Shown here piece by piece: positions 34,890 through 42,616 of a DNA stretch of 64,000 nt (within the stretch, counting starts at the first letter, position 1; every line of letters starts with the position of its first letter). A program made the translations under genes and the position numbers. Under the pieces are notes generated by a model that did no database searches, had not been told where the DNA came from, and worked only from the letters and a program-made list of their open reading frames with translations. Source of the DNA: Pseudomonadota bacterium (GTDB taxonomy: Bacteria; Pseudomonadota; Alphaproteobacteria; Sphingomonadales; Sphingomonadaceae); NCBI GenBank assembly GCA_021847605.1, contig JAJZQN010000011.1, positions 37,439 to 101,438 of the forward strand, written 5' to 3'.

Positions 34890-34980
34890 AAAGCCCTTTG
34901 GCCACTCATGCCTCCATAATGGCGACGAGATGGTGCAGCCTTTAACCCCTGCTTTGCGATTGCCCCGCTAAGGCCGTGGC

Positions 34981-35568
34981 ATGGCGAAAAGACATGCGAC
35001 GCGGCGGAATCAGGTGGAACAGGCATGGCTGGCGCAGGCCCGCCATGCCGGTCAGGCGCGCTCCTACACCGTAAAAACGAAACGTAGCGGTATCAGCGGC
35101 ACGACACTCGCCTATGTCCTCTGCCTTGGCCTGATGATCGGCTATTTCGCGCCGGACTGGGCCAAGCGGTTCGACAGGCCTGCCGCCTCAATTTCGGCCT
35201 CATCATCCGTATCGGACACATTGTCCGCTGATTTCGGCTTTTGCCATCGCGGCGGCGGGATCAATTGCGTCGTGGATGGCGACACATTCTGGTTTGGCGG
35301 CGAGAAATATCGCATTGCCGACATCGATACCCCCGAAACCCATGGCCCGCGCTGTTTGCAGGAAGGGGCGCTTGGCGCTCGGGCGACGGATCGCTTGCAG
35401 ACGCTGATGAACGCCGGGGCTTTCACGTTGGAAACGGGCGATCGGGACACCGACCGCTATGGCCGGAAATTGCGCGTGGTGACACGCCAAGGCCAGTCGA
35501 TCGGCGCCATGCTGGTCGCCGAAGGACTGGCCCGGACATGGGATGGCAGCCGCCATCCCTGGTGCTAG
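34981..35568 (+). CDS. thermonuclease family protein with membrane anchor
   Basis: A 195-residue protein. A basic N-terminus and one membrane segment (TTLAYVLCLGLMIGYFAP) are followed by an SNase-like OB-fold: CVVDGDTFWFGGEKYRIADI, DTPETHGPRCLQEG and TGDRDTDRYGRKLRVV. Asp and Arg residues expected for Ca-dependent phosphodiester cleavage are present in DGDTF, DIDTPE and DRYGR. There are cysteines near GFCHRGGGINC, RCLQEG and the C-terminus. It is more likely anchored in the inner membrane facing the periplasm than secreted. It is convergent with the glycine-zipper gene. Confidence 0.88.
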   Translation: MAKRHATRRNQVEQAWLAQARHAGQARSYTVKTKRSGISGTTLAYVLCLGLMIGYFAPDWAKRFDRPAASISASSSVSDTLSADFGFCHRGGGINCVVDGDTFWFGGEKYRIADIDTPETHGPRCLQEGALGARATDRLQTLMNAGAFTLETGDRDTDRYGRKLRVVTRQGQSIGAMLVAEGLARTWDGSRHPWC

Positions 35569-35569
35569 T

Positions 35570-36166
35570 TTAGCGGCAGCTCACGCCACCACGGTCGATT
35601 TCCCGGCCCAGCAGCGCGCCTGCACCACCACCGATCAACGTGCCGAGCAGGTTCGACTGACCCTGCGCGATCTGGTTGCCCAGCAGGCCGCCCAGCGCCG
35701 CGCCGACGATCAGGCCGGTCGTGCCGTCGGAACGGCGGCAATAATAGCGGTTGTCGCCACCGCGATAGATGCGGGTGTTGCGATCGACGCGGATCGGCGC
35801 ATAGCCGCTGCGATAATAGCGGTTGGGCTGATAGTTGCGGCCATAACGCGGATCGGGGCGATTATAGTCATAATTATAGACGACGCGGCCGGGACGATTA
35901 TTGGCGCGGCGATCCTGACGCCAGTCGCGACGGTCATCCTTCACGTCCCGGCGATAATCCTTGCGCGCATCGCGCACGTCGCGACGATAATCCTGCCGGG
36001 CATCGCGAATGTCACGGTTGCGATCGTTACGGGCATCGCGCACGTCGCGGCGATATTCGCGTGCATCACGGTTCGGTTGCGCCAGCGCAGGCGTGGCGGC
36101 AATGCCGGTCAGCGTCATGGCCCCCAGTGAAAAGGCGGTGATCGCCTGCTTGAACGAGAAATGCAT
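35570..36166 (-). CDS. exported glycine-zipper 2TM protein with Arg/Asp repeats
   Basis: A 198-residue protein starting MHFSFKQAITAFSLGAMTLT, a signal peptide cleaved near ALAQ. A charged segment of repeated RRDVRDAR, DRRDWRQDRR and DYRRDV units comes next, then Tyr/Asn-rich RYGRNYQPNRYYRSGYAP. The C-terminus is a glycine zipper (GLIVGAALGGLLGNQIAQG then LGTLIGGGAGALLGREIDRG), of the 2TM kind. These occur in envelope proteins; a role in membrane integrity is inference. The start is at 36166. A TGCAAC...GTTGCA dyad lies 48-65 bases upstream. Confidence 0.86.
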   Translation of the reverse strand: MHFSFKQAITAFSLGAMTLTGIAATPALAQPNRDAREYRRDVRDARNDRNRDIRDARQDYRRDVRDARKDYRRDVKDDRRDWRQDRRANNRPGRVVYNYDYNRPDPRYGRNYQPNRYYRSGYAPIRVDRNTRIYRGGDNRYYCRRSDGTTGLIVGAALGGLLGNQIAQGQSNLLGTLIGGGAGALLGREIDRGGVSCR

Positions 36167-36177
36167 TATATGGTCCT

Positions 36178-36492
36178 TCACATGGAATGCGATTGATGAC
36201 CATAAAACCCATGTGCAACAATAACGTTGCATGAACGGAACAAAACCGCGCGTTCAGCCGGCGGCAAGATGATGGTCTGTTGCGGCGGCCAGACCCAAAG
36301 GACGTGGGCGATCGCCTGCCGCTGATCACTGGCCAGGCCGTCCAAGGCAGCCGTGTCACCGCCCTGCCCATTTTGCGCGGCGTCATCTGTGCCGGAGCCG
36401 ACGAACTGGATCGCCGTCAAAATCACCAGCACCACCCACAGCAGCGCAAACCAGCGACTGGTAAAGATGGTGGAAAGCCGCACACCGAACAT
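36178..36492 (-). CDS. small membrane-anchored protein, uncertain
   Basis: A frame of about 104 residues from MFGVRLSTIFTSRWFALLWV. It has one hydrophobic helix (FALLWVVLVILTAIQFVGSG), then a short Asp/Gly linker (TDDAAQNGQGGDTAAL). The N-terminal 65 residues resemble a sphingomonad type of small anchor protein (basic start, SRWFALLW, acidic tail). The last 40 residues (WVWPPQQTIILPPAERAVLF onward) look out of character, and the real gene may end earlier or be frameshifted. The promoter of the glycine-zipper gene lies within its 3' end. Low confidence overall. Confidence 0.4.
   Translation of the reverse strand: MFGVRLSTIFTSRWFALLWVVLVILTAIQFVGSGTDDAAQNGQGGDTAALDGLASDQRQAIAHVLWVWPPQQTIILPPAERAVLFRSCNVIVAHGFYGHQSHSM
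36214..36231. promoter_or_regulatory. TGCAAC dyad upstream of the glycine-zipper gene
   Basis: TGCAAC and GTTGCA surround a 6-base spacer (AATAAC) at 36214-36231. The geometry suits a dimeric regulator. The identity of the factor is unknown; its half-site resembles the TGCA-rich arms at 18676 but it is not the same sequence. Confidence 0.35.
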
Positions 36493-36526
36493 GCGCTGAG
36501 CATAGGGCTTCTGAGTTAAGAAAGGG

Positions 36527-36741
36527 TCAGGCTGCGGCCTTGTGCGAGCGCGTCCGATCACCACGTCCTGCCAAAAGGCCAGCGATGGAAATATCCTCGT
36601 CTATCTCTTCCCAGTGAAGGCCAGAGCGACTGAGTTCAACCTGCGTCCTTTGCACACATGGATATGCCCTGACCCGCACGGATCGCCTTCGTTCGCGTAA
36701 AAATGGAAATGATGCCCATTCCAGGCAAACATTTTGGGCAT
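36527..36741 (-). pseudogene. frameshifted remnant of a DUF4160/DUF2442 protein
   Basis: From 36741 one frame reads MPKMFAWNGHHFHFYANEGD and then SGHIHVCKGRR, resembling the DUF4160 start (hydrophobic FHFYANEG, HIHV). It then breaks, and a different frame continues as ELSRSGLHWEEIDEDISIAG through the LLAGRG end, the DUF2442 C-terminal pattern (GLHW-DEDIS-GLL), stopping at 36527. An internal deletion plus frameshift explains this. Intact genes of these families often sit side by side as small toxin-antitoxin-like or regulatory pairs. It lies just past the nrdB terminator. Confidence 0.6.
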
Positions 36742-36764
36742 GGTGGAAAGCCCGCCTTCCATAA

Positions 36765-36794
36765 GAAAAAAGCGGGATCATTGACCCCGCTTTT
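36765..36794 (-). terminator. rho-independent terminator of nrdB
   Basis: AAAGCGGG (36769-36776) pairs with CCCGCTTT (36786-36793). On the minus strand the hairpin is followed by a run of Ts into TTTTTTCTTATGG. It lies 11 bases past the nrdB stop. Confidence 0.88.
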
Positions 36795-36805
36795 CGCTTT
36801 ATTCC

Positions 36806-37855
36806 TTACTCCGCCGCGATCCCCGCAGCCTTGAACATGTCGGGGTCGACGTCGGCGTTGGCCGGTTCGCTGCCCTTGACCTTCTGACGACGGTCGAAGG
36901 CGTCCCAGACGTCGTTCCACTGGCCGCGCGTCGCGCCCTTCGAATATTCCGTCGCGCGGGTTTCGAAGAAGTTGGCATGTTCCACGCCGTTCAGCAGCGG
37001 CGTCAGCCAGGGCAGCGGATGCTCGTCAATCATGTAGATGGGCTTAAGGCCCAGCTGGCCCAGACGCCAGTCGGCGATGTAGCGGACATATTTCTTGATG
37101 TCCTTGGGCGTCATGCCCGGCACCGGACCCATTTCGAAGACGAGATCGACGAACGCATCCTCGATCCGCACCGTCTTCTGGCACATGTCCATAATGTCTT
37201 CCTTGACCGAATTGGTCAGGCAGTCGCGTTCCTTCACGAAGGTATGGAACAGCTTGATGATGCCTTCGCAATGCAGCGTCTCGTCGCGTACCGACCAGGT
37301 GACGATCTGACCCATGCCCTTCATCTTGTTGAAGCGCGGGAAGTTCATCAGCATCGCGAAGGACGCGAACAGCTGCAACCCTTCGGTAAAGCCGCCGAAC
37401 ATGGCGAGCGTGCGGGCAATATCCTCATCGCTGTCGACGCCGAACGTCGCCAGATAATCATGCTTGTCCTTCATCTCCTTGTACTGGAGGAAGGCGCTAT
37501 ACTCGCTTTCGGGCATGCCGATCGTGTCGAGCAGATGGCTGTAGGCGGCGATATGGACCGTTTCCATGTTGCTGAACGCGGTCAGCATCATCTTGATTTC
37601 GGTCGGCTTGAACACGCGGCCATATTTTTCGTGGTAGCAATCCTGCACTTCCACGTCGGCCTGAGTGAAGAAGCGGAAAATCTGCGTCAGCAGGTTGCGC
37701 TCATGGTCGGACAGCTTCTGCGCCCAGTCGCGGCAATCCTCACCCAGCGGCACTTCTTCGGGCAGCCAGTGCAGCTGCTGCTGGCGCTTCCAGAATTCAT
37801 AGGCCCAGGGATATTCGAAGGGCTTGTAGACCTTGCTGGCTTGAAGAAGGGGCAT
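36806..37855 (-). CDS. nrdB: class I ribonucleotide reductase beta subunit
   Basis: Holds the di-iron tyrosyl radical of ribonucleotide reductase. The 349 residues from MPLLQASKVYKPFEYPWAYE show the radical site in NMETVHIAAYSHLL (Glu, His and the radical Tyr) and the second metal motif RDETLHCEGI (Glu, His). An upstream metal residue is expected in ADVEVQDCYHEKYG. The start at 37855 excludes an upstream frame extension to 37969, which runs into the palindrome between nrdA and nrdB. It lies downstream of nrdA and ends in an intrinsic terminator. Regulation through two NrdR-like boxes upstream of nrdA is likely. Confidence 0.95.
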   Translation of the reverse strand: MPLLQASKVYKPFEYPWAYEFWKRQQQLHWLPEEVPLGEDCRDWAQKLSDHERNLLTQIFRFFTQADVEVQDCYHEKYGRVFKPTEIKMMLTAFSNMETVHIAAYSHLLDTIGMPESEYSAFLQYKEMKDKHDYLATFGVDSDEDIARTLAMFGGFTEGLQLFASFAMLMNFPRFNKMKGMGQIVTWSVRDETLHCEGIIKLFHTFVKERDCLTNSVKEDIMDMCQKTVRIEDAFVDLVFEMGPVPGMTPKDIKKYVRYIADWRLGQLGLKPIYMIDEHPLPWLTPLLNGVEHANFFETRATEYSKGATRGQWNDVWDAFDRRQKVKGSEPANADVDPDMFKAAGIAAE

Positions 37856-37968
37856 GGGTTTAATCCTGTTGATGGGCCGCCATGGCGCCGAGGCTATATT
37901 CTCGATCTGCTCATGAGGCGTAAAATGACTAAGCCGGTGCGCTCGATCATCGTCGGAGCGGCACCGCA

Positions 37969-37992
37969 CCCCTCTCCCGCAAGGGAGAGGGG
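37969..37992. repeat. palindrome between nrdA and nrdB
   Basis: A perfect 10-bp hairpin, CCCCTCTCCC (37969-37978) with GGGAGAGGGG (37983-37992) and GCAA loop. There is no U-run, so it is a transcribed stem-loop rather than a terminator. Confidence 0.75.
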
Positions 37993-38001
37993 TTCAGGCG
38001 A

Positions 38002-39942
38002 TTATTGACAGGCCAGACACTCGTCATAGTCGGTCGTCTCGCCAATCTCGAACTTGGGCGCGTCGATGGTGTTGTCCGCCTCCACGCCGCCGCTGCCCGC
38101 GAAGCCGGCGCGCTGCACCGACTTGGAGCGGAGGTAATAGAGCGACTTGATGCCCAGTTCCCATGCGCGGAAGTGGAGCATCAGCAGATCCCACTTTTCC
38201 ACGTCGGCCGGGATGAACAGGTTCAGCGACTGCGCCTGATCGATATAGGGCGTGCGGTCGGCCGCCAGTTCGAGCAGCCAGCGCTGATCGATTTCGAAGC
38301 TGGTCTTGAACACATCCTTTTCTTCCTGGGTCAGGAAGTCGAGATGCTGGACGCTGCCGCCCCGCTCCAGAATCGAGTTCCACACGGCGCTCGAATCCTT
38401 GGCCTTTTCGACTAGCAGCTTTTCCAGATAGGGATTCTTGACCGAGAAGCTGCCCGACAGCGTCTTGTGCGTGTAGATATTGGCCGGGATCGGTTCGATA
38501 CAGGCCGATGCACCGCCACAGATGATGGAGATGGATGCGGTGGGCGCAATCGCCATCTTGCAGCTGAACCGCTCCATCACGCCCTGATCGGCGGCGTCGG
38601 GGCATGGGCCGCGTTCCTGCGCCAGCATCATCGACGCTTCGTTCACCTGCGCATTGATATGCTTGAAGATGCGCAGGTTCCACGACTTGGCCATCGCGCC
38701 TTCGAACGGGATGCCCCGCGCCTGAAGGAAGCTGTGGAAACCCATGACGCCAAGGCCGACCGAACGTTCACGGCTGGCGCTATATTTGGCGCGGGCCATT
38801 TCCGGCGGCGCGCGGTCGATATAGTCCTGCAACACATTGTCGAGGAAGCGCATGATGTCTTCGGCGAAGGTCGGATGATCCTTCCACTCGTCCCATGTTT
38901 CCAGATTCATCGACGACAGGCAGCATACGGCCGTGCGGTCGTTGCCCAGATGGTCGCGCCCGGTGGGCAGCGTGATTTCCGAACACAGGTTGGACGTCGA
39001 AACCTTCAGGCCCAGGTCGCGATGATGCTTGGGCATCATGCGGTTCACCGTATCGTTGAACACGATATAGGGTTCGCCGGTGCGCAGGCGGGTTTCCACC
39101 ACCTTCTGGAACAGCGAGCGGGCATTCACCTTGCCGCGCGGCGAACCATCCTTGGGTGACTTGAGAATCCATTCCTCATTATTGCGAACCGCTTCCATGA
39201 AGGCGTCGGTCATCAACACGCCATGGTGCAGGTTCAGCGCCTTGCGGTTAAAGTCGCCGGTGGTGTTGCGCACCTCCAGAAACTCCTCGATCTCAGGGTG
39301 CGAGATGTCGAGATAGCAGGCGGCCGAACCACGACGCAGGCTGCCCTGGCTGATCGCCAGAGTCAGCGAATCCATGACGCGGACGAACGGAATGATGCCG
39401 CTGGTCTTGCCATTGAGGCCGACCGGCTCGCCGATGCCGCGCACATTGCCCCAATAGGTGCCGATGCCGCCGCCACGCGAGGCGAGCCACACATTCTCGT
39501 TCCAGGTGTTGACGATCCCTTCCAGACTATCGTCGACCGAGTTCAGATAGCAGCTGATCGGCAGGCCGCGCCCCGTGCCGCCATTGGACAGGACGGGCGT
39601 GGCGGGCATGAACCACAGTTTCGAAATATAGTCGTAAACGCGCTGGGCATGGGCCGCATCGTCCGAATAGGCGGCAGCAACGCGCGCGAACAGATCCTGA
39701 TAGGATTCGCCGGGCAGCAGATAACGGTCGTTCAGCGTTTCCTTGCCGAATTCCGTCAGCAACGCATCCCGGCTATTGTCCGTAATCACCGGGAAGCGAC
39801 GCTCCAGCACCGTGGAGGAAGAAACCGGCGCGACCTTGGCCGCCGCCTCGGGCGCCATCTGTGCTGCCGTCTTTTCGATCAGTTCGTCCATTACCGTCGC
39901 CACTTCGCCTGCACCACCTTGTTCATAGTCGCGGAAATCCAT
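38002..39942 (-). CDS. nrdA: class I ribonucleotide reductase alpha subunit
   Basis: Reduces ribonucleoside diphosphates to deoxyribonucleotides. The 646 residues show the catalytic cysteines: SCYLNSVDD, NLCSEITLPTG (thiyl-radical Cys with Asn and Glu), and the C-terminal redox pair in ECLACQ. Further markers are RRGSAACYLDISHPEI, KALNLHHG and PTASISIICGGASACIEPIP. The N-terminal ATP-cone domain of E. coli NrdA is not visible, so overall-activity inhibition by dATP may differ. It is the first gene of nrdA-nrdB. Two NrdR-like boxes lie 166-211 bases upstream of its start. Confidence 0.95.
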   Translation of the reverse strand: MDFRDYEQGGAGEVATVMDELIEKTAAQMAPEAAAKVAPVSSSTVLERRFPVITDNSRDALLTEFGKETLNDRYLLPGESYQDLFARVAAAYSDDAAHAQRVYDYISKLWFMPATPVLSNGGTGRGLPISCYLNSVDDSLEGIVNTWNENVWLASRGGGIGTYWGNVRGIGEPVGLNGKTSGIIPFVRVMDSLTLAISQGSLRRGSAACYLDISHPEIEEFLEVRNTTGDFNRKALNLHHGVLMTDAFMEAVRNNEEWILKSPKDGSPRGKVNARSLFQKVVETRLRTGEPYIVFNDTVNRMMPKHHRDLGLKVSTSNLCSEITLPTGRDHLGNDRTAVCCLSSMNLETWDEWKDHPTFAEDIMRFLDNVLQDYIDRAPPEMARAKYSASRERSVGLGVMGFHSFLQARGIPFEGAMAKSWNLRIFKHINAQVNEASMMLAQERGPCPDAADQGVMERFSCKMAIAPTASISIICGGASACIEPIPANIYTHKTLSGSFSVKNPYLEKLLVEKAKDSSAVWNSILERGGSVQHLDFLTQEEKDVFKTSFEIDQRWLLELAADRTPYIDQAQSLNLFIPADVEKWDLLMLHFRAWELGIKSLYYLRSKSVQRAGFAGSGGVEADNTIDAPKFEIGETTDYDECLACQ

Positions 39943-40107
39943 ACGCGCCCCCGAATGTTCCTGTTACGTTCGATTCGGTCAAGTCGGGCGACCCAAGGCC
40001 ACGCCAGTCTATCACCAACCGATCCCGCAGGGCACGGAAAAGACCCAATCGATCGGATCACCGGGGTCAAAAAGCCCCACGCCGGACCATCAGCCCAGCG
40101 GCGCAAT

Positions 40108-40153
40108 CTCAATCTATTGGGTTCCCCCCGTTACCCCGATACCATAGATAGTG
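40108..40153 (-). promoter_or_regulatory. paired NrdR boxes upstream of nrdA
   Basis: On the minus strand, CACTATCTATGGTA (40153-40140) and CCCAATAGATTGAG (40121-40108) each match the NrdR box core CACWATATATWGTG at 11 of 14 positions. Their start-to-start distance is 32 bases, the three-turn spacing known for NrdR pairs. Confidence 0.72.
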
Positions 40154-40627
40154 CCATAGCGGCCCGCACACGCAAGAGGGTAAATGACAATATGGGGACT
40201 CGACTGGTCGCTGATCCGATTCATTTCATCGCTCCAATTCAGCGCCCGGGGCAGCGACGCACGGACTTTCGCCACCCCTGAAAAAGGCAAGGGCCGGAAG
40301 TAAAAGAAAAAATAAATTGAGGCTTGTCACGCAAATGCGTGGATAGCGGATTCGGGACCGCAGAGCTGGTGGAGACACAAGGGAATGTGGTCAAGCCGAG
40401 CCACAACTACCTATGCCTATATGATATGGGGCAGCAGCGATTCTCCGCTGCTGCCCTGCGGTCCATGCGGGGTGAGGAACAGCAGCAGGGGCCGATATTC
40501 CCCTTCGCCGATGGGCCACTTCCATCCTGAAGCGCAACCCTTCGACTGGACTCGTCTTTCCAAAAGCCTATAGCCGCCCCTTGCATGGACCCGTCACAGA
40601 CGGGCCGCAACATAGGGACCAGGGTAG
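40154..40627. other. long non-coding region upstream of fumarase, with an 11-bp hairpin
   Basis: The only gap over 300 bases (39943-40627 in full). The left part is the nrdA upstream region with its NrdR boxes. The right part, about 470 bases, contains no convincing ORF. It holds a perfect 11-bp stem, GGGCAGCAGCG (40429-40439) with CGCTGCTGCCC (40446-40456), and an AT-rich AAAAGAAAAAATAAATTGAG tract near 40302-40321. It may hold the fumarase promoter and a long 5' leader, or an unannotated small RNA. I did not recognise a known RNA family. Confidence 0.5.
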
Positions 40628-42148
40628 ATGACAGTCATCAAGACCGCCGACCTCATCGAGAGCGTCGCCGACGCGCTCCAGTTCATTTCCTACTATCATC
40701 CGATGGATTATATCCGGGCATTGGGTACGGCTTACGAAGCCGAAGCCAATCCGGCGGCCAAGGACGCCATTGCCCAGATCCTGACCAACAGCCGCATGTG
40801 CGCCGAGGGGCATCGCCCCATCTGTCAGGACACCGGCATCGTCAACGTCTTCGTCAAATGGGGCATGGAATGCCGGCTGGACGATAACAGCCGCTCGATG
40901 CAGGACGTCATCGACGAAGGCGTACGCAAGGCCTATCTCAACCCGGAAAACCGCCTGCGCGCATCCATCCTGCGCGATCCCGCCTTCAGCCGTCAGAATA
41001 CCAAGGACAACACGCCCTGCGTGCTGAACGTGGAAATGGTGCCGGGCAACAAGGTGATCATCGACGTCGCGGCCAAGGGCGGCGGCTCCGAGAACAAGAC
41101 CAAGTTCAAGATGATGAACCCCAGCGATTCGATCGTCGACTGGGTGCTGGAAATGGTGCCTCAGATGGGCGCTGGCTGGTGCCCGCCCGGCATGTTGGGC
41201 ATCGGCATCGGCGGCACCGCGGAAAAGGCCGTGGCGCTGGCCAAGGAAAGCCTGATGGACCCGATCGACATGGGTGAATTGAAGGCGCGCGGCCCGCAGA
41301 ACAAGATCGAGGAACTGCGCATCGAGCTGTTCGACAAGGTCAATGCGCTGGGCATCGGCGCGCAGGGTCTGGGTGGCTTGGCAACCGTGCTGGACATCAA
41401 GATTCACGACTATCCCTGCCATGCGGCGGGCAAGCCGGTCGCGATGATCCCCAATTGCGCCGCCACGCGCCACGCACATTTCACGCTGGACGGCTCCGGC
41501 CCGGCCTATCTGGAAGCGCCCAAGCTCAGCGAATGGCCGCAGGTCGACTGGAAGCCCAGCAAGGAAGCGATCCGCGTCGACCTCGACACGCTGACGCCCG
41601 AAATCGTCCAGAGCTGGAAACATGGCGATCGCCTGCTGCTCAACGGCAAGATGCTGACCGGCCGCGATGCCGCGCACAAGCGGATCGCCGACATGCTGGA
41701 AAAGGGTGAGGAACTGCCGGTCGATTTCAAGGGCCGCGTCATCTATTATGTCGGCCCGGTCGATCCGGTCCGCGAAGAAGTCGTCGGCCCGGCTGGCCCG
41801 ACGACCGCGACCCGCATGGACAAGTTCATGGACATGATGCTGGAACAAGGTCTGGCCGCCTGCGTCGGCAAGGCCGAACGTGGCCCGGCTGCGACGGACT
41901 CCATCGCCAGGCACAAGAGCGCCTATCTGATGGCGGTCGGCGGCGCGGCCTATCTGGTGTCGCGCGCGATCAAGGCGTCGAAGGTCGTCGGCTTTGAAGA
42001 TCTGGGCATGGAGGCCATCTACGAATTCACCGTGGAGGACATGCCCGTCACCGTCGCCGTCGACAGCGAAGGCCAGAATGTCCACCGCCTCGCCCCGCTG
42101 GTGTGGCAGGAAAAGATCAAGAAGGAAAAGCTGCTCGAAGGGGCGTGA
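40628..42148 (+). CDS. fumA: class I fumarate hydratase (Fe-S)
   Basis: Interconverts fumarate and malate in the citric acid cycle using an oxygen-sensitive [4Fe-4S] cluster. The 506 residues contain the N-terminal domain (HRPICQDTGIVNVFVKWGME, Cys cluster ligand), GGGSENKTKFKMMNPSDS, GAGWCPPGMLGIGIGGTAEK, MIPNCAATRHAHFTLDGSG, and the C-terminal fumarase beta-type domain with LTGRDAAHKRIADMLEKGEE, IYYVGPVDPVREEV and GPTTATRMDKFMDMML. Both domains are fused, as in E. coli FumA and FumB. It is rightward and divergent from nrdA, with a terminator at 42206. Confidence 0.96.
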   Translation: MTVIKTADLIESVADALQFISYYHPMDYIRALGTAYEAEANPAAKDAIAQILTNSRMCAEGHRPICQDTGIVNVFVKWGMECRLDDNSRSMQDVIDEGVRKAYLNPENRLRASILRDPAFSRQNTKDNTPCVLNVEMVPGNKVIIDVAAKGGGSENKTKFKMMNPSDSIVDWVLEMVPQMGAGWCPPGMLGIGIGGTAEKAVALAKESLMDPIDMGELKARGPQNKIEELRIELFDKVNALGIGAQGLGGLATVLDIKIHDYPCHAAGKPVAMIPNCAATRHAHFTLDGSGPAYLEAPKLSEWPQVDWKPSKEAIRVDLDTLTPEIVQSWKHGDRLLLNGKMLTGRDAAHKRIADMLEKGEELPVDFKGRVIYYVGPVDPVREEVVGPAGPTTATRMDKFMDMMLEQGLAACVGKAERGPAATDSIARHKSAYLMAVGGAAYLVSRAIKASKVVGFEDLGMEAIYEFTVEDMPVTVAVDSEGQNVHRLAPLVWQEKIKKEKLLEGA

Positions 42149-42157
42149 CTTTCCCAT

Positions 42158-42182
42158 CCTCCCCACGCGATGCGTGGTGAGG
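42158..42182. repeat. CCTCCCC palindrome after fumarase
   Basis: CCTCCCCACGC (42158-42168) faces GCGTGGTGAGG (42172-42182) with one mismatch and a GAT loop. A related hairpin lies at 42579-42602, so the small gene between them is bracketed by the same type of element. Confidence 0.6.
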
Positions 42183-42205
42183 ACAAAAATCTGACTGATC
42201 TCGAT

Positions 42206-42241
42206 TAAGGGCGGCGGTTCTGGCAGGAACCCCGCCCTTTC
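42206..42241 (+). terminator. rho-independent terminator after fumarase
   Basis: AAGGGCGGCGGTTC and GGAACCCCGCCCTTT flank a TGGCA loop (42207-42240) with one C mismatch, ending in TTT. Confidence 0.8.
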
Positions 42242-42281
42242 CGTTGCATTGTCACCGGCATCCCCAGCCGGAGCATGCCCC

Positions 42282-42530
42282 ATGTCCTTCACCCAGCTTG
42301 AACCGCCCCTGCCCGTCACCATCGAAGGCAAGGGAAAGGGCTATGCCCTTGCCGTCATCGACTATGGGCAGGAACATAATCTGATCTGGGTCACGGGATT
42401 GTCCGACAGCGGCGAGATATGGTGTGCGCCCAATCCGCTGGTCCGGCTGGAATCGAACTGGACCATGGGACGCCGGATGCAACGCAACCCGGATTGGGCG
42501 GAAGCTGTACCAACCATCAAACCAAGCTGA
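42282..42530 (+). CDS. small conserved protein of unknown function
   Basis: An 82-residue protein starting MSFTQLEPPLPVTIEGKGKG. It reads as a compact beta-rich domain: YALAVIDYGQEHNLIWVTGL, then SGEIWCAPNPLVRLESNWTM. No signal peptide or membrane helix. The start at 42282 is chosen over an in-frame Met 33 bases upstream, because MSFTQLEPPLP looks like a natural N-terminus. I recognise no domain with a known function. It follows fumarase after a terminator and may have its own promoter. Its WCAPNPLVR stretch is the only obvious surface motif. Confidence 0.72.
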   Translation: MSFTQLEPPLPVTIEGKGKGYALAVIDYGQEHNLIWVTGLSDSGEIWCAPNPLVRLESNWTMGRRMQRNPDWAEAVPTIKPS

Positions 42531-42536
42531 CATGGA

Positions 42537-42571
42537 AAGGGCGCGCCATCAGATGGGTGGCACGCCCTTAT
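42537..42571 (+). terminator. hairpin terminator after the 82-residue protein
   Basis: AAGGGCG (42537-42543) pairs with CGCCCTT (42563-42569), with an inner CCAT/ATGG stem. The U-run is weak (ATT). Confidence 0.55.
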
Positions 42572-42578
42572 TCCCTGC

Positions 42579-42602
42579 CCTCCCCATCTGATGATGGGGA
42601 GG
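42579..42602. repeat. CCTCCCC palindrome before the TonB receptor end
   Basis: A perfect 10-bp hairpin, CCTCCCCATC with GATGGGGAGG, loop TGAT. It resembles the element at 42158-42182. Confidence 0.65.
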
Positions 42603-42616
42603 AATAGGACTTACTC

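Noticed and set aside
40480..40520. Resemblance of GGGGCCGATATTCC to part of bacterial 6S RNA
   Set aside because: Only a short stretch looks similar. The closing stem and bubble architecture could not be drawn with confidence.
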